The notes: a model not told the origin generated them from the letters alone. Positions 51,567 through 64,000 are shown, counted from the stretch's first letter. The stretch is DNA of 64,000 nt from Ziziphus jujuba (GCF_031755915.1 NC_083388.1:3169501-3233500), one strand, 5' to 3'. Numbers and translations are program-made.

Positions 51567-54034
51567 ATTATTAAATCGCAATAAAAAATGGTGATGTTAG
51601 TAGAAGTAGCTTTCAACCACTACTCTCAAATGCACAATCTTCACCTACCACCACACCGCCATTTTCAATCATGCATTTCCCTTCTCCATCCCCACCAAAC
51701 CCCTTTCTTTCTTTCTAACTTTTTTTTTTTTTTTCCCCCACTTTTTTTTTCTTATTCTTTTATTCTTGTTCGTACCACGTAATCTTGTTTATTACAAGTA
51801 AAACCCCTTTTCCTTTTCGCTATGTACAATTTCTTCCTTCTTTTTTGTTTTGTTTTTGGAATTCCATCTGATACATATTTTCCTGGTCATTTTATACCTT
51901 ATTTTCAAGTCATCCGCTAGAACATTTTTTTTCTTTTTTGATATCATGACTAATCTTATTCCCATTTGTTGAATCTCAATTGGGGAAAAATAACAATATG
52001 TAAGAAATTTTTTTTGTTTTTTAAGGCTCTAAATGAACTTCTAGTTAAGAACTTTTTTTTATCAAAATGAGAAAGACACAAACTTCTACAGATTCGAAAT
52101 AAACATAATCAAAACAAACTATATAAATCTATAACATGGTTTTCAAACTTTGGTTGGTTGGTGTAGAAGCGAAAAGTAAGAGGGATTGATGCAAGAAGCA
52201 AAAAGCTTAATATGTGTATGTATGGTTTGGGGCTTGACCTGTTTGGCTACGCAAGCTTGAGCTTGAATTCGTAAAAACTTAGACTAAACTTTCACTCGGT
52301 TTGGTTGGTGAGCAAAAAGTTTAAAATAGCCTTCTTAACAACCAAATATGCTATCCAATGCCATGATATTCAATTCACGAAATACTTGGCTTTACCCACA
52401 ACACAGACACTCTAGGATCAATTTTTACGCATTTTCCATGAACGCCACAAATTTCTCTTTCTTTGTTTTCTAGTTTCCTAGAGTCACGAGGAAAATAAGA
52501 GGGTTTTTTATTTGGTAAGGAATATTATATGGCATAAAAACAATACATATTTTATTTTCCTCCATGAATCCAAAATCCAATTGATAAGAACAATTAAAAA
52601 AAAAAAAAAAGGATTTCTCCACCTTTCATAATTATCTTTTTTGTCCTACTAAATTTGGTACTAGCACCAAAATTAATTATGACATTATCCTAAAGAGACC
52701 TCTTTTCTTTTTCTTTTTCTTTTTCTTTTTCCTTTTTTTTTTTCTGCTGAAATAAAGAGACCCTTTCTCTATACATGCAATATCTTTAAAGCATTTGTCA
52801 CTCAGATTGATATTGTTTTATATATATACATGTAGGCCACATTTGTAATTGATTATAAAATTCTTAATAATCATATTTATCATTAATTTGGGCAAATCTT
52901 TGGTTCAGTAAATGAAAGAATTGTCCAAAATGTTTGAAAACAACTACAGAAATTGTTTTAGCCAGATATCTCATAAACTAATTTTCAACATCAATTTTAC
53001 AATTGCCCTTAGTTTGTTGACAGTCCATGGATACCCTCAATTCTTCTCCCTTAATTTGTTGACATTCTATGGACACTCTCAATTCTTCTCCCACAAGGTC
53101 TTACACAGTCTTACAACTTGCTATACTGCTTTTCAATTCCAACCTCATATATATAGTTTATTGCCCCTCTCTCAGCATCATAGCTACCCATCTCTTTCAA
53201 TATAGCTTTTTCTCAATCTCTCCCAACAACCCCCTTCCCTCTCCTTTTATTACTTGCTGCTCCAACATCCTTTCCCTTTGTTATTAATTTTTTATTTGCT
53301 TCCGTTGGAAATTCCTTTGTTATTTTTAATGTTGTGCCCTCTCGTCTAAAAATGTATCATATCACTCTTCATCCAATGAAATATCTACTTTTATAATCAT
53401 ATTCATTGAAAATAACTCAAAATTTACCACCAAACCCTAGGATACATCATCATTAATTAGTTGTTGTAACCATGGCATTTTGCTATTACAATCGATGAGT
53501 TTTGCTTATTTCAGTGCGGTTATAAATTTTTCCTTATTTAAGAATTAACTAGTTGATGCATCTATAATTATTTACAAATTTATCTTAATATATAATATCA
53601 TAACCATTTTGTTCTAAATAAGTTCATAATAAATTTAATTGTTTGTTTCGACTATTCGGAGAAGCTTAAGAAGCAGGACAATATGATTTGGTTTATATAT
53701 AAATTTAACAAAATTTCTATAAAGAAAATGCTAATTAGTTTGGGAAGCAAGAAAATTTAACTATATTTGTTTGGGTCAAATCTAAAATTAGACTTATATA
53801 CAAAAAATTAAAAAAAAAATTTCCTTTATTATTCGGTTGTAGAGACATTATTTTATCATACGAAACACACAAAAAGGAACACAGTAAACTGTTGAGGACT
53901 TTTATAATTTTATTTGCAAGGAAGAGACTAGAGCATGGAACTTAAGCAAAAATTAAATTTAAATTTATTAATATGTAAATTATAAATAATAAATACCATT
54001 ATCTTAATACTTTTTAGAATCAGATCTTACATGT

Positions 54035-54066
<32 letters not shown>

Positions 54067-54930
54067 GGAAAATATAGTTCTATAAAACCATGTTTGGGGG
54101 CATTATCATTGTACTCCCTCCTCCACTAAATTATATTGATGGTCCAAAGTGGGATCACCAGTGAGTGTACTAGAGAAAGAAATCCTATTCTGAGAGTAAA
54201 ATAAATTCTGAAGTTAATATTATCTCCCATCTCCTCAAATTGAATTTAAGTACAATTCAATCCTTGGTTTTGATGGTTTTCAAAGTTGATGTAGAGTTTG
54301 AATGGGACATCTGAAGCGGCTAGAAACAAAAACATTCTCATTCTCCTTACAAGACAAATAAGTTCCCAGTTCAATCCAAAATTATGAAATATTGATTTTG
54401 AAAACCATAACCAAACACCACCCCATTTTCAAAAACTGCCAAAGAGAATCTATCAAAAGTAGGTTCTAAACCTGGCCTAATTAAATGCAAGAAACTCACC
54501 AAGTACAAAAAGCAAAAGAAAACGCTGGAAAAACCAATAGAAAACATTTTACTTTCCGAATCAAACACAAACCTAATTTTTGCAAATACAGACGAATCAG
54601 GCATTTTCTCATTGAAACAAATCGTCTCATAATCTTTTTTTTGTGTGTGTGTGTGTGTGTTTTTTAATTCAATCTTCTCATAATCTAAATTAGATTTTGA
54701 AGGTTTAATTTCAGAAAAATTATTCCCAAAACTAATTGCTTTAATATGATAAATTTCTTAACTCTGTTGAGAACTATCCTCGTCATAAGACAAGACTTGA
54801 GAGTTCTCGGAGTAGATACCCCTCAACATTGGCTTAGCCTCCAGCCACAATTCCATACAAACAATGCAATCTTTGGAGAGGAAGCAAACCCAATACGTCA
54901 CATTGTCTCCTTATCAAAGAAACACTCTTA

Positions 54931-54964
<34 letters not shown>

Positions 54965-55452
54965 ACACACACATAAATTAATTAAAGTAGAAACAATAAT
55001 GAAACAATGAGTTGATCAGAAAAACCTCATGATCAAATTTGATAAATATATTTCTGAATTTCCCTTTTTCTTTTTCTTTTTTTTTTTTTTTTTTTTGTGG
55101 TTGAACTTTTCACATACACAGAAAATGGGTTGGAACTTAAAAGAAGATGGCGTTCTCAGTGTATAGTATACACACACACATTCCCCATAAAAAAAGCTTT
55201 TTTTCTTTTTCATGGACATTTTCAACTACAATTTCACATAATATATACCCAACCATGATTTTTCAGCATTTTTTTTTCCAACCAAGAATTAAAAATTTCC
55301 AAATTAACAAAGAAAAAAAAAAAAAAAAACAGGTGAGCGAGAAAATTCCAATTACAATTTTCTCAAGGTGTTCAGAAAATAATAAAGACAATTTCTTTTT
55401 CCATCTTTTTTATAACTTGAAAAAAAAAAAAAGGTGGGAGGGTTGGGTTTTG
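50372..55452. other. Large intergenic region, no gene recognised
   Basis: About 5 kb between ECM29 and the dehydratase, with no coding frame I can support. It holds (AT)n tracts at about 50882-50903 and 51517-51563, a repeated CTTTTT stretch at about 52701-52730, poly-T near 54038-54066, and (GT)n near 54642-54660. A 38-bp imperfect direct repeat lies at about 53012-53093. A TATA-like CATATATATAG (53148-53158) precedes a CT-rich stretch at 53165-53250 that looks like a plant leader, but no coding sequence follows. Confidence 0.55.
51517..51563. repeat. Long (AT)n microsatellite
   Basis: A nearly uninterrupted AT dinucleotide run of about 47 bp, followed by ATT trinucleotides. It is among the longest in the window. 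Confidence 0.9.
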
Positions 55453-56751
55453 CTAATCTCCCCCAGAGGGGCACCAAGGGGTCATGTCCATAGGATAGCT
55501 TCCCAACACCCTCAAGAACGACGTGAATTCCTGAACCTCCGCCAAAGCGTTCTGAGCTCGAACATCAGCCATGGACGCCTCGAAATCCACGTAGAACATG
55601 TACTCGAAATGCTTCGCCGTCCCCACATTTGCGTCGTCGACGAGCCTGATCGGACGGTTCCGGTGTGGCCTCGACTCGATCTTCGTCAAGCTTATGTTCC
55701 TGAACGCGAACGCCGACAGAACCTTGAACAGCACCGACGTTCCCTTGTCGTGCGCGAACACGATGCTCGTCTTGAACGGCCGGTCCGTCCTCGGAATTAT
55801 CGGTTCCCGTGCCAGCATCACGAACCGCGTCACGTTGCTCGAATCGTCCTGGATCCCGTCCGCCAGGATGTTCAGCCCGTAGAGATTGGCGGCGCGTGCG
55901 CTTGCAATTGCAGCCGTGTCGCGTAGGTTGTTGGCGGCCACGAATTCCGCCGCTCCGGCGGTATCGTCGACGGCTTCGCGAACAACGTTCAGGCCGAGTT
56001 TTGTCAGAGTGAGTTCGCACTGAGCCAGAGCTTGAGGATGCGAAATGACTCGGGTCAAGTACTCCTTCCGGACTCCCGGCAAGGCGAGGAGGCAGTGGTG
56101 GACGGGAAGTTGAACCTCGCCGACGATGTGGAGTCGGTGCCGGAGAAGAAGGTCGTAATTCCGGTGAATAGATCCACCGAGGGAGTTCTCAATCGGAAGT
56201 ACGGCTCGGTCTGCGATCCAAAGCTCCACAGCTTGGAAAGCTACCTCGAATTGATCGCAAGGAATAGCTTCGCAGTTCGGATAGGCTTTTCCGGCGGCAG
56301 CTTCGGAGTAAGCACCGGGAACGCCCTGGTAAGCCACACGGAGCTGAGAGCCATGCATCGGAGCCGGCGACAAGTCGGTGACAGTGAGCGGCTTCGGCGG
56401 CTGATGAGGCTTATTATTGTCCGGCACCTTCTGAATGGGAATGAGATTGAGGTCGATGGTGGTCTTGTGGCCGTTGACCGCAGCAACATGGTCAGCTCCG
56501 CCAGTCTTCTCTGTCGGCTGTTCCTGAGAAACAACCTTGCTAGCTAGAATAGCACAGGAGCTCTGCCAGTCGGCTCGGCTGGTTCCGACGCCGTTGGGAA
56601 AGTTGACGGAGGAGGAGTCGGCTCGGTATGCACATTGGACGACAAGTCGGGGGGGACTGACTCGGAGGAGTAACGGACGAGGAGTCGTCGTCGTCGTTGT
56701 ACGGACAAGAGTCTTGAGATTGTTAGGTGAGGGTGGCGAAATAGCCTGCAT
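55453..56751 (-). CDS. ADT: Arogenate/prephenate dehydratase, plastidial (phenylalanine biosynthesis)
   Basis: Intronless gene for 432 residues. Residues 1 to about 130 form a plastid transit peptide and linker rich in Ser, Thr, Pro and Arg. The dehydratase domain spans about 137-315 with [39 protein letters not shown] and the catalytic TRF triplet at 308-310. A C-terminal ACT regulatory domain spans about 327-418 with the ESRP motif (359-362) that binds phenylalanine for feedback inhibition. In plants the enzyme decarboxylates and dehydrates arogenate to phenylalanine in plastids. Some isoforms also use prephenate; I cannot tell which from sequence. The start is the first ATG of the frame and fits the transit peptide. 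The gene is much richer in G and C than its surroundings, so long shadow frames appear on the opposite strand. Intronless structure matches the ADT3 to ADT6 branch of Arabidopsis. Confidence 0.95.
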   Translation of the reverse strand: MQAISPPSPNNLKTLVRTTTTTTPRPLLLRVSPPRLVVQCAYRADSSSVNFPNGVGTSRADWQSSCAILASKVVSQEQPTEKTGGADHVAAVNGHKTTIDLNLIPIQKVPDNNKPHQPPKPLTVTDLSPAPMHGSQLRVAYQGVPGAYSEAAAGKAYPNCEAIPCDQFEVAFQAVELWIADRAVLPIENSLGGSIHRNYDLLLRHRLHIVGEVQLPVHHCLLALPGVRKEYLTRVISHPQALAQCELTLTKLGLNVVREAVDDTAGAAEFVAANNLRDTAAIASARAANLYGLNILADGIQDDSSNVTRFVMLAREPIIPRTDRPFKTSIVFAHDKGTSVLFKVLSAFAFRNISLTKIESRPHRNRPIRLVDDANVGTAKHFEYMFYVDFEASMADVRAQNALAEVQEFTSFLRVLGSYPMDMTPWCPSGGD

Positions 56752-57020
56752 GCTTACCGTTACCGATGAATTCCCGGTGAAAAAAAGACGAGGACGCCGA
56801 CGGAATTAAACAAAAACAATTCAATTAAAAGCGGAAATAAAACTAAAAGGATAGAAATTTCGATTTCTTTTTTTTTTTATTTTGGTTCTAAATAATTTAT
56901 TTTTTGATTTTTTTCTTTTTTTTTTTTTTAAGGGTGGGGTTGGGATGGCTTTTTAAGCTTGGCAGTTCTCTTTGAGAAAGGGAACGTCAAGCTGAGAAAA
57001 GAAATGAAGGTTAGGATGGG

Positions 57021-57031
57021 GTTTTATATTT
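57021..57031 (-). promoter_or_regulatory. Probable TATA box of the arogenate dehydratase gene
   Basis: The minus strand reads AAATATAAAAC, 270 bp before the start codon, predicting a leader of about 240 bases. Confidence 0.55.
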
Positions 57032-57056
57032 GAGAGAGAGAGAGAGAGAGAGAGAG
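57032..57056. repeat. (GA)n tract beside the dehydratase TATA box
   Basis: A 25-bp pure GA run directly abuts the TATA-like element on its upstream side, so it reads (CT)n on the coding strand. GAGA/CT tracts near core promoters are common in plants and can bind BBR/BPC factors; here that is inferred. Confidence 0.8.
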
Positions 57057-58280
57057 TAGTAGACAAGTCTTTGGAGGAAGGTGTGTGCGCAAGGTGGTTC
57101 GATTCGGTCAATCTCACACCTACCCCCGCTTGTATTTTTATTTTTCATTTTTATTTTAAAAAAATGAAAAAAAAAAAAAAAAAAAAAGGGGAATTGAAAA
57201 GTGAAAAGGAGTAGATAATTGGGGAAGGAATATAGCCACTAATAAATCATTTTGGATTGCACTAACAAAAGTTAGCACGAGGCTTAAAACGAGTGGAGAC
57301 CAAACTCCCAACTCTCAAGACCCCAACAAACCAAGTTTTGTTTTGCGCTTTTCTTTTTTTTCACCAATAAATAAATACATAAAGTTTTTGTTTGCATTTA
57401 TTGGGACTGAACCTGCTTCAATTATTATTATTATTAATTTTTTTTTTTTTTTGTTTTCCCACTTGCATTTGGTTTTTAATAGTATGGTTATCCCAACTAT
57501 GAAATATTCGTCTTCTAAGCTGGACTCATTACTTTACTCATCATGTATTTAATTGAATGAAGATGTTATGGTAATAAAATAAAATTAAAACAAACAGAGA
57601 AAGTATGCTAATTTATTTTATTAATAGGTATATATATATATATATACGTATATGTATTGGAGCTGAATTGAATACGGTTTTATCGAATTTATAACCTATT
57701 ACTTGGGAAGCCAAAATAAAAGAAACACACATGGTGGAAGACTTGGAATGGACCCTCATTTTATATTTTTATGTGACCAACAATAAGTGTTTTTCCGTTA
57801 CTTTTTTTTTTTCCTATTAAAGTATCATTGACCCAACAATAATAATATATAGTTTTCCATTAATGATTGCACTGAGAAAAATGTATTCACAATTTTGATG
57901 TAAGGCCCCTTTCAAAAGTGTTAAAATATGTGGAAATTTGAAATTTTTTAAGGAAATAAATTTTTTTTTATTTAGATAATTTTTAGAAAAAAAAATTTGT
58001 GGATCTTAAGCAAAATTAAATCTCACAATATGAATATATATATATATATATATGTATGTATATATATAATAAAAAGTAAATCGTTCAAAAACTGTCTAAA
58101 CTAGTTTTATATATTTTACTGAAAGATAATTCAATCTTCAAATTTAAAATATAAATTAATTAATTATTTTTATATCTTAAAATTTTTTATCATTTTGAAT
58201 TCCAATCATTTGAAAAACAAAACAGAAAAAATAAAAAATACAAACACAAACACTTTACATAAATGTTGGATTTACAAAAA
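57057..58280. other. Intergenic upstream of the dehydratase gene
   Basis: Distal promoter and AT-rich spacer. Poly-A near 57168-57187, ATT repeats near 57422-57436, and (AT)n tracts near 57632-57648 and 58035-58053. No coding frame recognised. Confidence 0.55.
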
Positions 58281-58282
58281 AA

Positions 58283-58610
58283 AGGACAAAAAATGATCAT
58301 ATGTAGTTCCGAATTAGTTCGTTATATAAATAACTAATGACAAAATCTATCGATCCTAATTTAATAACTGTTTAACGGTAAATTCTATTAATTGAAGTTT
58401 GGATAGATTATACAGAAAAAATGATAAAAACTAATCATATGTTATTCCAAATTAATCCATTATATAAATATCTAATGATAAAATCTATCGATTATAATTT
58501 AGTAACTGTTTAACGGTAAAATCTATTAATTGAAGTTTGGATAATAATCTTAACAGTAAAATATACTAATTTTATTAGTAGAAGTTTTAAAAACAGTTTA
58601 ACAGCAAAAC
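58283..58610. repeat. 138-bp tandem repeat, two copies plus a decayed third
   Basis: A unit of about 138 bp containing ATCATATG, TATATAAATA, CTAATGA, AAAATCTATCGAT and GTTTAACGGTAAA is present at about 58283-58420 and 58421-58558. A shorter, diverged part (AACAGTTTAACAGCAAAACC) follows to about 58610. Copies differ at several positions. Confidence 0.82.
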
Positions 58611-59485
58611 CTACTAATTGTTAGGATAGAAATTTTGAGTTCAAATTTTCATTTTTAATATTGTAAAAGGAATTATAAATTAAAAGTTCAAAGGAAAAGT
58701 GGTGTGAAGAAAATTATTGAATTCTGAAGAGAGCTGCTTGGCAGCTAGCCAGGGAAAGGGAAAAGAAAGAGAGGCAGGCGGGCAATAGCCATGGATGCAG
58801 ACAATTTGAGGTCCACACATTTAAAAAGCACATGGGATGGTCCAACTCCAAATGGCGTTTCCTCAAGCCCCTACTCTTTCTTTTATCCTACATTTTTCAC
58901 GTGGCCCTTTTTTTTTTTTTTTTTTTCTCTCTCTCTCTCTCCTTCAAAAACATTAAAAAAAAAAAAAAACTTAGAGAAAAACTATTTATTTATTATTATT
59001 TTTAAATTATTTTTTAAAATTATTTTAAATTTGTAGTAAAACGAACTTATTTTTATTTTGAAAATAATCTTTTATTTTATATAACAAAAATCTATTTTAA
59101 AATTAATTGACCAATCTGACCCTAAAATAAGTTTATATTTTGTTTTCGAATTTTCCCACAGGTCCCAATAATACAGTGTCCTTACCTATCACCAACAAAG
59201 ACAAACCGAAAAAAAAAAAGTTTTCAGTCCTATGTTTAACAACATGTGTCGTCTGCCTATTTGTTACTTGCCTGTTCGCATAAATTCAATAATATGTTTC
59301 ATAATTAATTTATATGTTACTATTTTTTCAAGATGTGATAGAATTTCAGTCATTGGAAAACAGCTTGTTCTTTTTTACTTTTTTTTTTTCATTAATTTTA
59401 AAATTTATCAAAATATAAAGATAGAACTAAAATGTTTATATCCTTAAAATGTAAGTGTCACTTTTCTATAGTGGATCATCTATCA

Positions 59486-59676
59486 AAAATTAAGAATAGA
59501 TGGGAATTTTTAAACAAGGTATCATTTTCAGTAGATTATTAGAAGGTACACAAAATATTAAAGTATTCAAAAGAATAATATCTAGTTTCTTCACAAATTA
59601 AGAATAGATGGGAATTTTTTTAAAAAAAAAAAAAAAAGGTTTCAATTACAGTAGATTATTAAAAGGTACACAAAAA
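59486..59676. repeat. Direct repeat of about 75 bp, offset 108 bp
   Basis: ATTAAGAATAGATGGGAATTTTT, then CAGTAGATTATTA, then AAGGTACACAAAA occur in order twice, at about 59489 and 59597. The second copy has an expanded poly-A tract in the middle. Confidence 0.85.
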
Positions 59677-60423
59677 TTGTTGTCAGCATATTATAAAATT
59701 GGTTGAATATATTTCTATATTGGGCAAATGAATTAAATGATAGAAATTTGATATAACCATAAATATTTTTTTTCTCTTTTGGTAAAATTGATAAGAAAAG
59801 TATCTAAAATGAAAAAAATCTTGGAAGACAAAAGTTGAATGCCAAAATTTCAGAAGGAATGCCAACAATAAACTGAAAACGCAAACCACACTTTTTATAT
59901 TCTAGTTTGCATTTTTTTTTTTTTAATAATGTATATTTTTATATTTTAAAAAAAATTAATATCATTTTATTCTAAAATTGTTTTTGGTTTCACCTGCTCG
60001 TCTGTCGGTCAATAAATTTTTACCCATAAAGAATTTACTTTATTAAAATGACGAACACATACCATGTCCATCACCAAATAATTACTCAAATTTTATACTT
60101 TAAAAAAAAAATTAGAAGGATAGAAGTTGGAGTATCTGACCATGACAAACACAGGTATAACAATTATTCTCCGACTCAGATAATGACTATGATGGTACTT
60201 CAAAATGCCTTATTAACTTATCATTTAGATTTAATAATTTTACTTTTACTCTTTCTTCACTATAATGCTATTAAATAAATATATAGTACATACAACATAC
60301 AAATGGATCACTCTCTAAACTATATCTACAATCAATCAGGACAAATTGGTTATTTGAACTTTATTTTAATATATTTGCATTGATATATATATATATACAC
60401 CCTATATCCTAACAGTATAATTA

Positions 60424-60735
60424 TTATGTGTATATATATATATATATATATTTAATTAGTTACCTTTCGAATGTGCTTTTATGTTTAAATATTTACCTTA
60501 ATGGCCAACTTGTTTTTTTTTTTTTTTTTAAAAAAAAATTTTACACACGTTGTATCCCATGATGAAAATTCATCAATAAGTTTCCTGAAAAGAAAGAATG
60601 GTAATCACAACCTCATGTTTGAAAAAAATATACAAAATAATTAATTTGCAAATCTACATCGATCAGACCCAAAAATTCCACTGTAATTAACAAGGTTAGT
60701 AAGTAAAGTATAATATTCAAGCATTTTAAAGATTT

Positions 60736-60781
<46 letters not shown>

Positions 60782-61810
60782 ATTAGAATTGCTAAATGTT
60801 GGGAACATATTTTCAACATAAAATAAATATTTAATAATATATTAAAAAGATATCACCTTAATTAGTAAATTATTATTAAAATATCAGTTGATAACCTTTG
60901 TTATAATATTAGATATCCAATATAAAATGAAATAATATTTCCCACGGATCAAAGTTATATATATATATATATATACAATCTGCACAATCTAATAGCTATT
61001 GTATTGATGACTATTCCTTTCCATATGGTAACTTCCCTCGCTATAAAATTTATATATATATATATATATATTACATACAACTAGCAACCTAAATATCAAG
61101 TTGAATATTTTCACATACAATTTTGCCATGATGAAAGATGTCACCCATCATATGGTACGGTGTACGCATCTCCACTGTTTCTTTTGCATCCCACTAATGT
61201 AGGCAGGAACAACAAAAATTAAGTAGGCCATGTCACGCGCTACACCAGGGCCGCTTTCTTGTAAACACATAAACTAGACTAATTGAGCCGAAGTTTAACG
61301 CTAAGAAAGTTGTATTGAATGATGAAAATTTTTGCAATTTATACAAATTGGAGTTTATATCAGTGATATATTTTTCCCAAGATTGTAACAGAATTTGTCT
61401 TTATGTGGTGAGGGGTCAGTGTTTAATGATCTAACAAATAAAGCATTCACCAAGAAATCTAACAAAGAAAGCACAAAAATGACGAAATTTGAGTCTCCCT
61501 CATCTCCCAAACAAAAAGCTCAACATTGCATTCACCAAAAAAGGAAAGCTCAAAGCTGAAGAAAGCTAGCTATGACTCGTGTGCGTTTCAGAGCCACACA
61601 CTTAATTTTCTGAATACCTTAATTTTCTGAATAACTTGTTTTTGGTTCCTCTCTCTTACTAGCTAGACTTGGATCGATCTACATTTGGTTGGAAAATTAC
61701 AACATTATGCATTAGCCATTAATAGTTTACCCTTTATTGGGCTCTTGTTTTTTTAAAAGCAATTCAAATAAATATATTTGTCCAAATAAAATTGTTATTT
61801 GTTATCATAG

Positions 61811-61859
<49 letters not shown>

Positions 61860-62682
61860 GATGTGGTTCGTCCATTGTGGATCTAACATCAAAATTAACG
61901 TTTTTTGAAAAAAAATATCAGTTTTGCTGTGTATACATATACAGTAATATCGATATCTTTTTTTAAAAAAATATCGATTTTGGTGTAGATTTACATGTTG
62001 ATTGATCGCACCGAAATCTCTTCCTATATATATATATATATATATATATATTGCAGGGAGCACATATAAATCTTTTAAGTATCTGCTATATCTAATTCAT
62101 CCAAAAAACAGAAAAAAAGTATCTAGCCACCATATCCAACGTCCCAAACCCATACACGGAATTTTGCCGAAGGAAATTAGTTCTCTTATTCCAAGTTAGC
62201 TAACTCATAGACTTTGTATATGAGTTTAATACGGTGGAGATAAAGACCCTAAACTCTCTCTAGAGCCAAATGTATAAAGAAACCTGAAATAGGAAATTTT
62301 TTCCATTAATTTAGCTTATATATAGCTCGTATTTCTAGCATAAAATAAGCTCCATGCACATTGTCCCTGTTTCTTTCTTGGAGTTTTGCTTTTCACCCAA
62401 TTAATATATATACTATACATAGCCAAAATTGGAAAGCGAGTATTCCGTATCTCTTGCCCTATGTATATACAATTAATTAAACAAGGTTACCTTTTTTTTT
62501 TTCTTTTTTTTTAAAGAAAAAAACAAGGTCGCTTGATTGCTCTCTCTTGCTAATCTAGGCGCTGTATATGGTGTTTAATCTTGAGCTTGGAGGCTTGGAT
62601 CGATGTTTGGTAATGCTCCTAAGTATATATATATATATATATGAATACACTTGTTAAAAATCTAACTATATATATATATATG

Positions 62683-62720
<38 letters not shown>

Positions 62721-63019
62721 AAGCGTGCAGCCGTTCAAGACTCGGTTCAATGGATCTTACTTTTTGGACCCGTTATAGAATCTCTTTTTGACCTGGTGTT
62801 CTGCATAAGAGAAGTATGAAAAACAAAGTTTCATATTCGTGTATATATATATATATATATATATATCCTATTAAACAAAGTTTCATATTCGTGTATATAT
62901 ATATATATATATAGATATAACATATTAGAAAGTCCAAAAAAACCCATAACATGAATAGGGTAATTTTCCAGTAATTAACAAATTAAACTCTCCATTCACA
63001 CTTAGTTTGACATATGCTC

Positions 63020-63060
<41 letters not shown>
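60424..63060. repeat. Cluster of (AT)n microsatellites
   Basis: At least nine separate AT runs of about 20-45 bp occur here: about 60432-60451, 60747-60777, 60957-60975, 61050-61072, 61814-61856, 62025-62051, 62843-62866, 62893-62912 and 63022-63060. A (GA)n run of about 30 bp lies at 62687-62716, next to a short AT run. Two runs share the same left flank, ACAAAGTTTCATATTCGTG (62824 and 62876), so that unit has been duplicated. Confidence 0.85.
61905..62002. repeat. Diverged repeat of about 57 bp
   Basis: AAAAATATCAGTTTTGCTGTGTATACAT is followed by AAAAATATCGATTTTGGTGTAGATTTACAT about 57 bp further on, flanked on both sides by AT microsatellites. Origin unknown. Confidence 0.5.
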
Positions 63061-63062
<2 letters not shown>

Positions 63063-64000
63063 CTTTTTATCTCGAAGAATTCCACTATAGGACTTTTTGT
63101 ATATAAACAAATTTTATCAAACCACATAAAATAAAAATAAAAGCCAAGGCTTTATTTTTTTGATACTTAATTAAAATTCCAAGTCCCGTTTCACGAACTA
63201 CATATATATAATGAGCACCAGGGTGATCGAAAATAAGTTAACCTATTAAAAAATTAATAAAAAAGGCATATAATGCTAAACATATTATAAAGTAAACATA
63301 ATGAAGATGGGTTTGACAATATTGATCAAGTCCTTTTCAAGTAATATTATATTAATGCCTCAAGTTGAGCATTTATTTGGTGCATCACCTCATGAAATCA
63401 ATTTAAGCTAGCAAGCTCCAATATTATGTAATTCTGAACTTCTAAGCAAAATATTTGACTTGACTTCTAGTAAGGCTAAGCTAGAAGCTTCCAATTAAGG
63501 GGCTGCAGGGCTGGTCATCATGATCCTCTTCTTTTAGTTTTATAAATATTTTACTTTTTGGTTCTTTCATTGTTATTTTATAGTTGGTAAGCCAAACTCG
63601 TTTTTCAATCCTGCCAAAAAATAAAATAATAATAATAATAATATATTTTAGATTTTGAAATTTTTTTTTTTTGGTAAAAATATGTTTTAGATTTTGAAAC
63701 TATGACGTAGTCCAAGTTGTTTTCATGAAGATTAGGTTACAAGGCAGTAATGTGGAAGTAGGTGAGAAGAGCTTTAAGAAATTTCTTGCTCAACTACCAC
63801 GTCAATTCCTTCTCCTCCGTAACACATAAAAATATATTGTGTATATACGTAGAGTTGTATAACACGTTTTGCATTCATGATATTTTCAAACTTTTTATCA
63901 CACTTGCACTACACGTGCAGTTAAGATGAAATGTTTACTGCGAAGAAGAAAAAAGTTTTTTTTAGTTTTGTTTTGTTTGATTACAGCTAAAGCGACAGAT

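Larger units (their letters stand above)
58611..64000. other. AT-rich gene-free region
   Basis: No coding frame I can support in over 5 kb. Frames reported by simple translation are short and full of IYIY runs from AT repeats. It contains the repeats listed separately. The window ends in non-genic sequence. Confidence 0.6.

Noticed and set aside
55147..55926. 259-codon plus-strand frame
   Set aside because: It overlaps the dehydratase gene in antisense. It opens with a poly-K/F stretch from microsatellites and is a by-product of high GC in the real gene.
56032..56547. 171-codon plus-strand frame
   Set aside because: Also antisense to the dehydratase gene, with no domain of its own.
61812..62063. 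83-codon minus-strand frame with IYIY runs
   Set aside because: Mostly translated AT microsatellite.
1..64000. CRISPR array, bacterial operon or phage genes
   Set aside because: The window is clearly plant nuclear DNA; no regularly spaced repeats or prokaryotic genes were seen.

Overview
This is nuclear DNA of a flowering plant. Evidence: spliced genes with GT-AG introns, a PLS-class pentatricopeptide repeat (PPR) gene, an APO gene, an NRT1/PTR transporter, an RPW8-type NLR relic, an arogenate dehydratase, a beta-tubulin with a plant-style 5' leader intron, and plant retroelement remnants. The background is very AT-rich with many (AT)n tracts. Protein sequences look like a core eudicot, probably a rosid; I cannot name the species.

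Layout. 1-2 kb: no gene. 1980-4457 (-): single-exon PPR protein, head to head with a two-exon APO4-like gene (5113-6798, +); both should serve organelle RNA metabolism. 7-11.6 kb: intergenic, with a 568-bp hAT-type MITE. 11.68-14.36 kb (+): beta-tubulin, followed about 2 kb later by a decayed copy of its 3' end. 17.9-20.2 kb (+): NPF4-type transporter, rebuilt here as six coding exons. 22.7-24.5 kb (+): GPI-anchored phytocyanin-like protein that has lost two copper ligands. 25.4-27.9 kb (-): RPW8-NB-LRR pseudogene with an internal deletion and two frame breaks. 31.0-50.4 kb (+): a 35-exon gene for the proteasome adaptor ECM29, rebuilt with every junction in frame to 1,824 residues; its intron 8 carries a TRIM element and a truncated Copia element. 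50.4-55.4 kb: no gene seen. 55.45-56.75 kb (-): intronless, GC-rich arogenate dehydratase of phenylalanine synthesis. 57-64 kb: AT-rich, with tandem repeats and a dense cluster of (AT)n tracts, no gene seen.

The genes do not form a pathway; this is ordinary plant gene space. I found no convincing undescribed multi-gene system. The most useful observations are the reconstructed gene models (ECM29, NPF4, APO4), the structural evidence that the NLR is dead, the MITE with a target-site duplication, the nested retroelements, a probable GC-AG intron, and a coding exon that holds only the start codon. All exon boundaries were found by eye from splice consensus, reading frame and family knowledge; no alignment or search was run.
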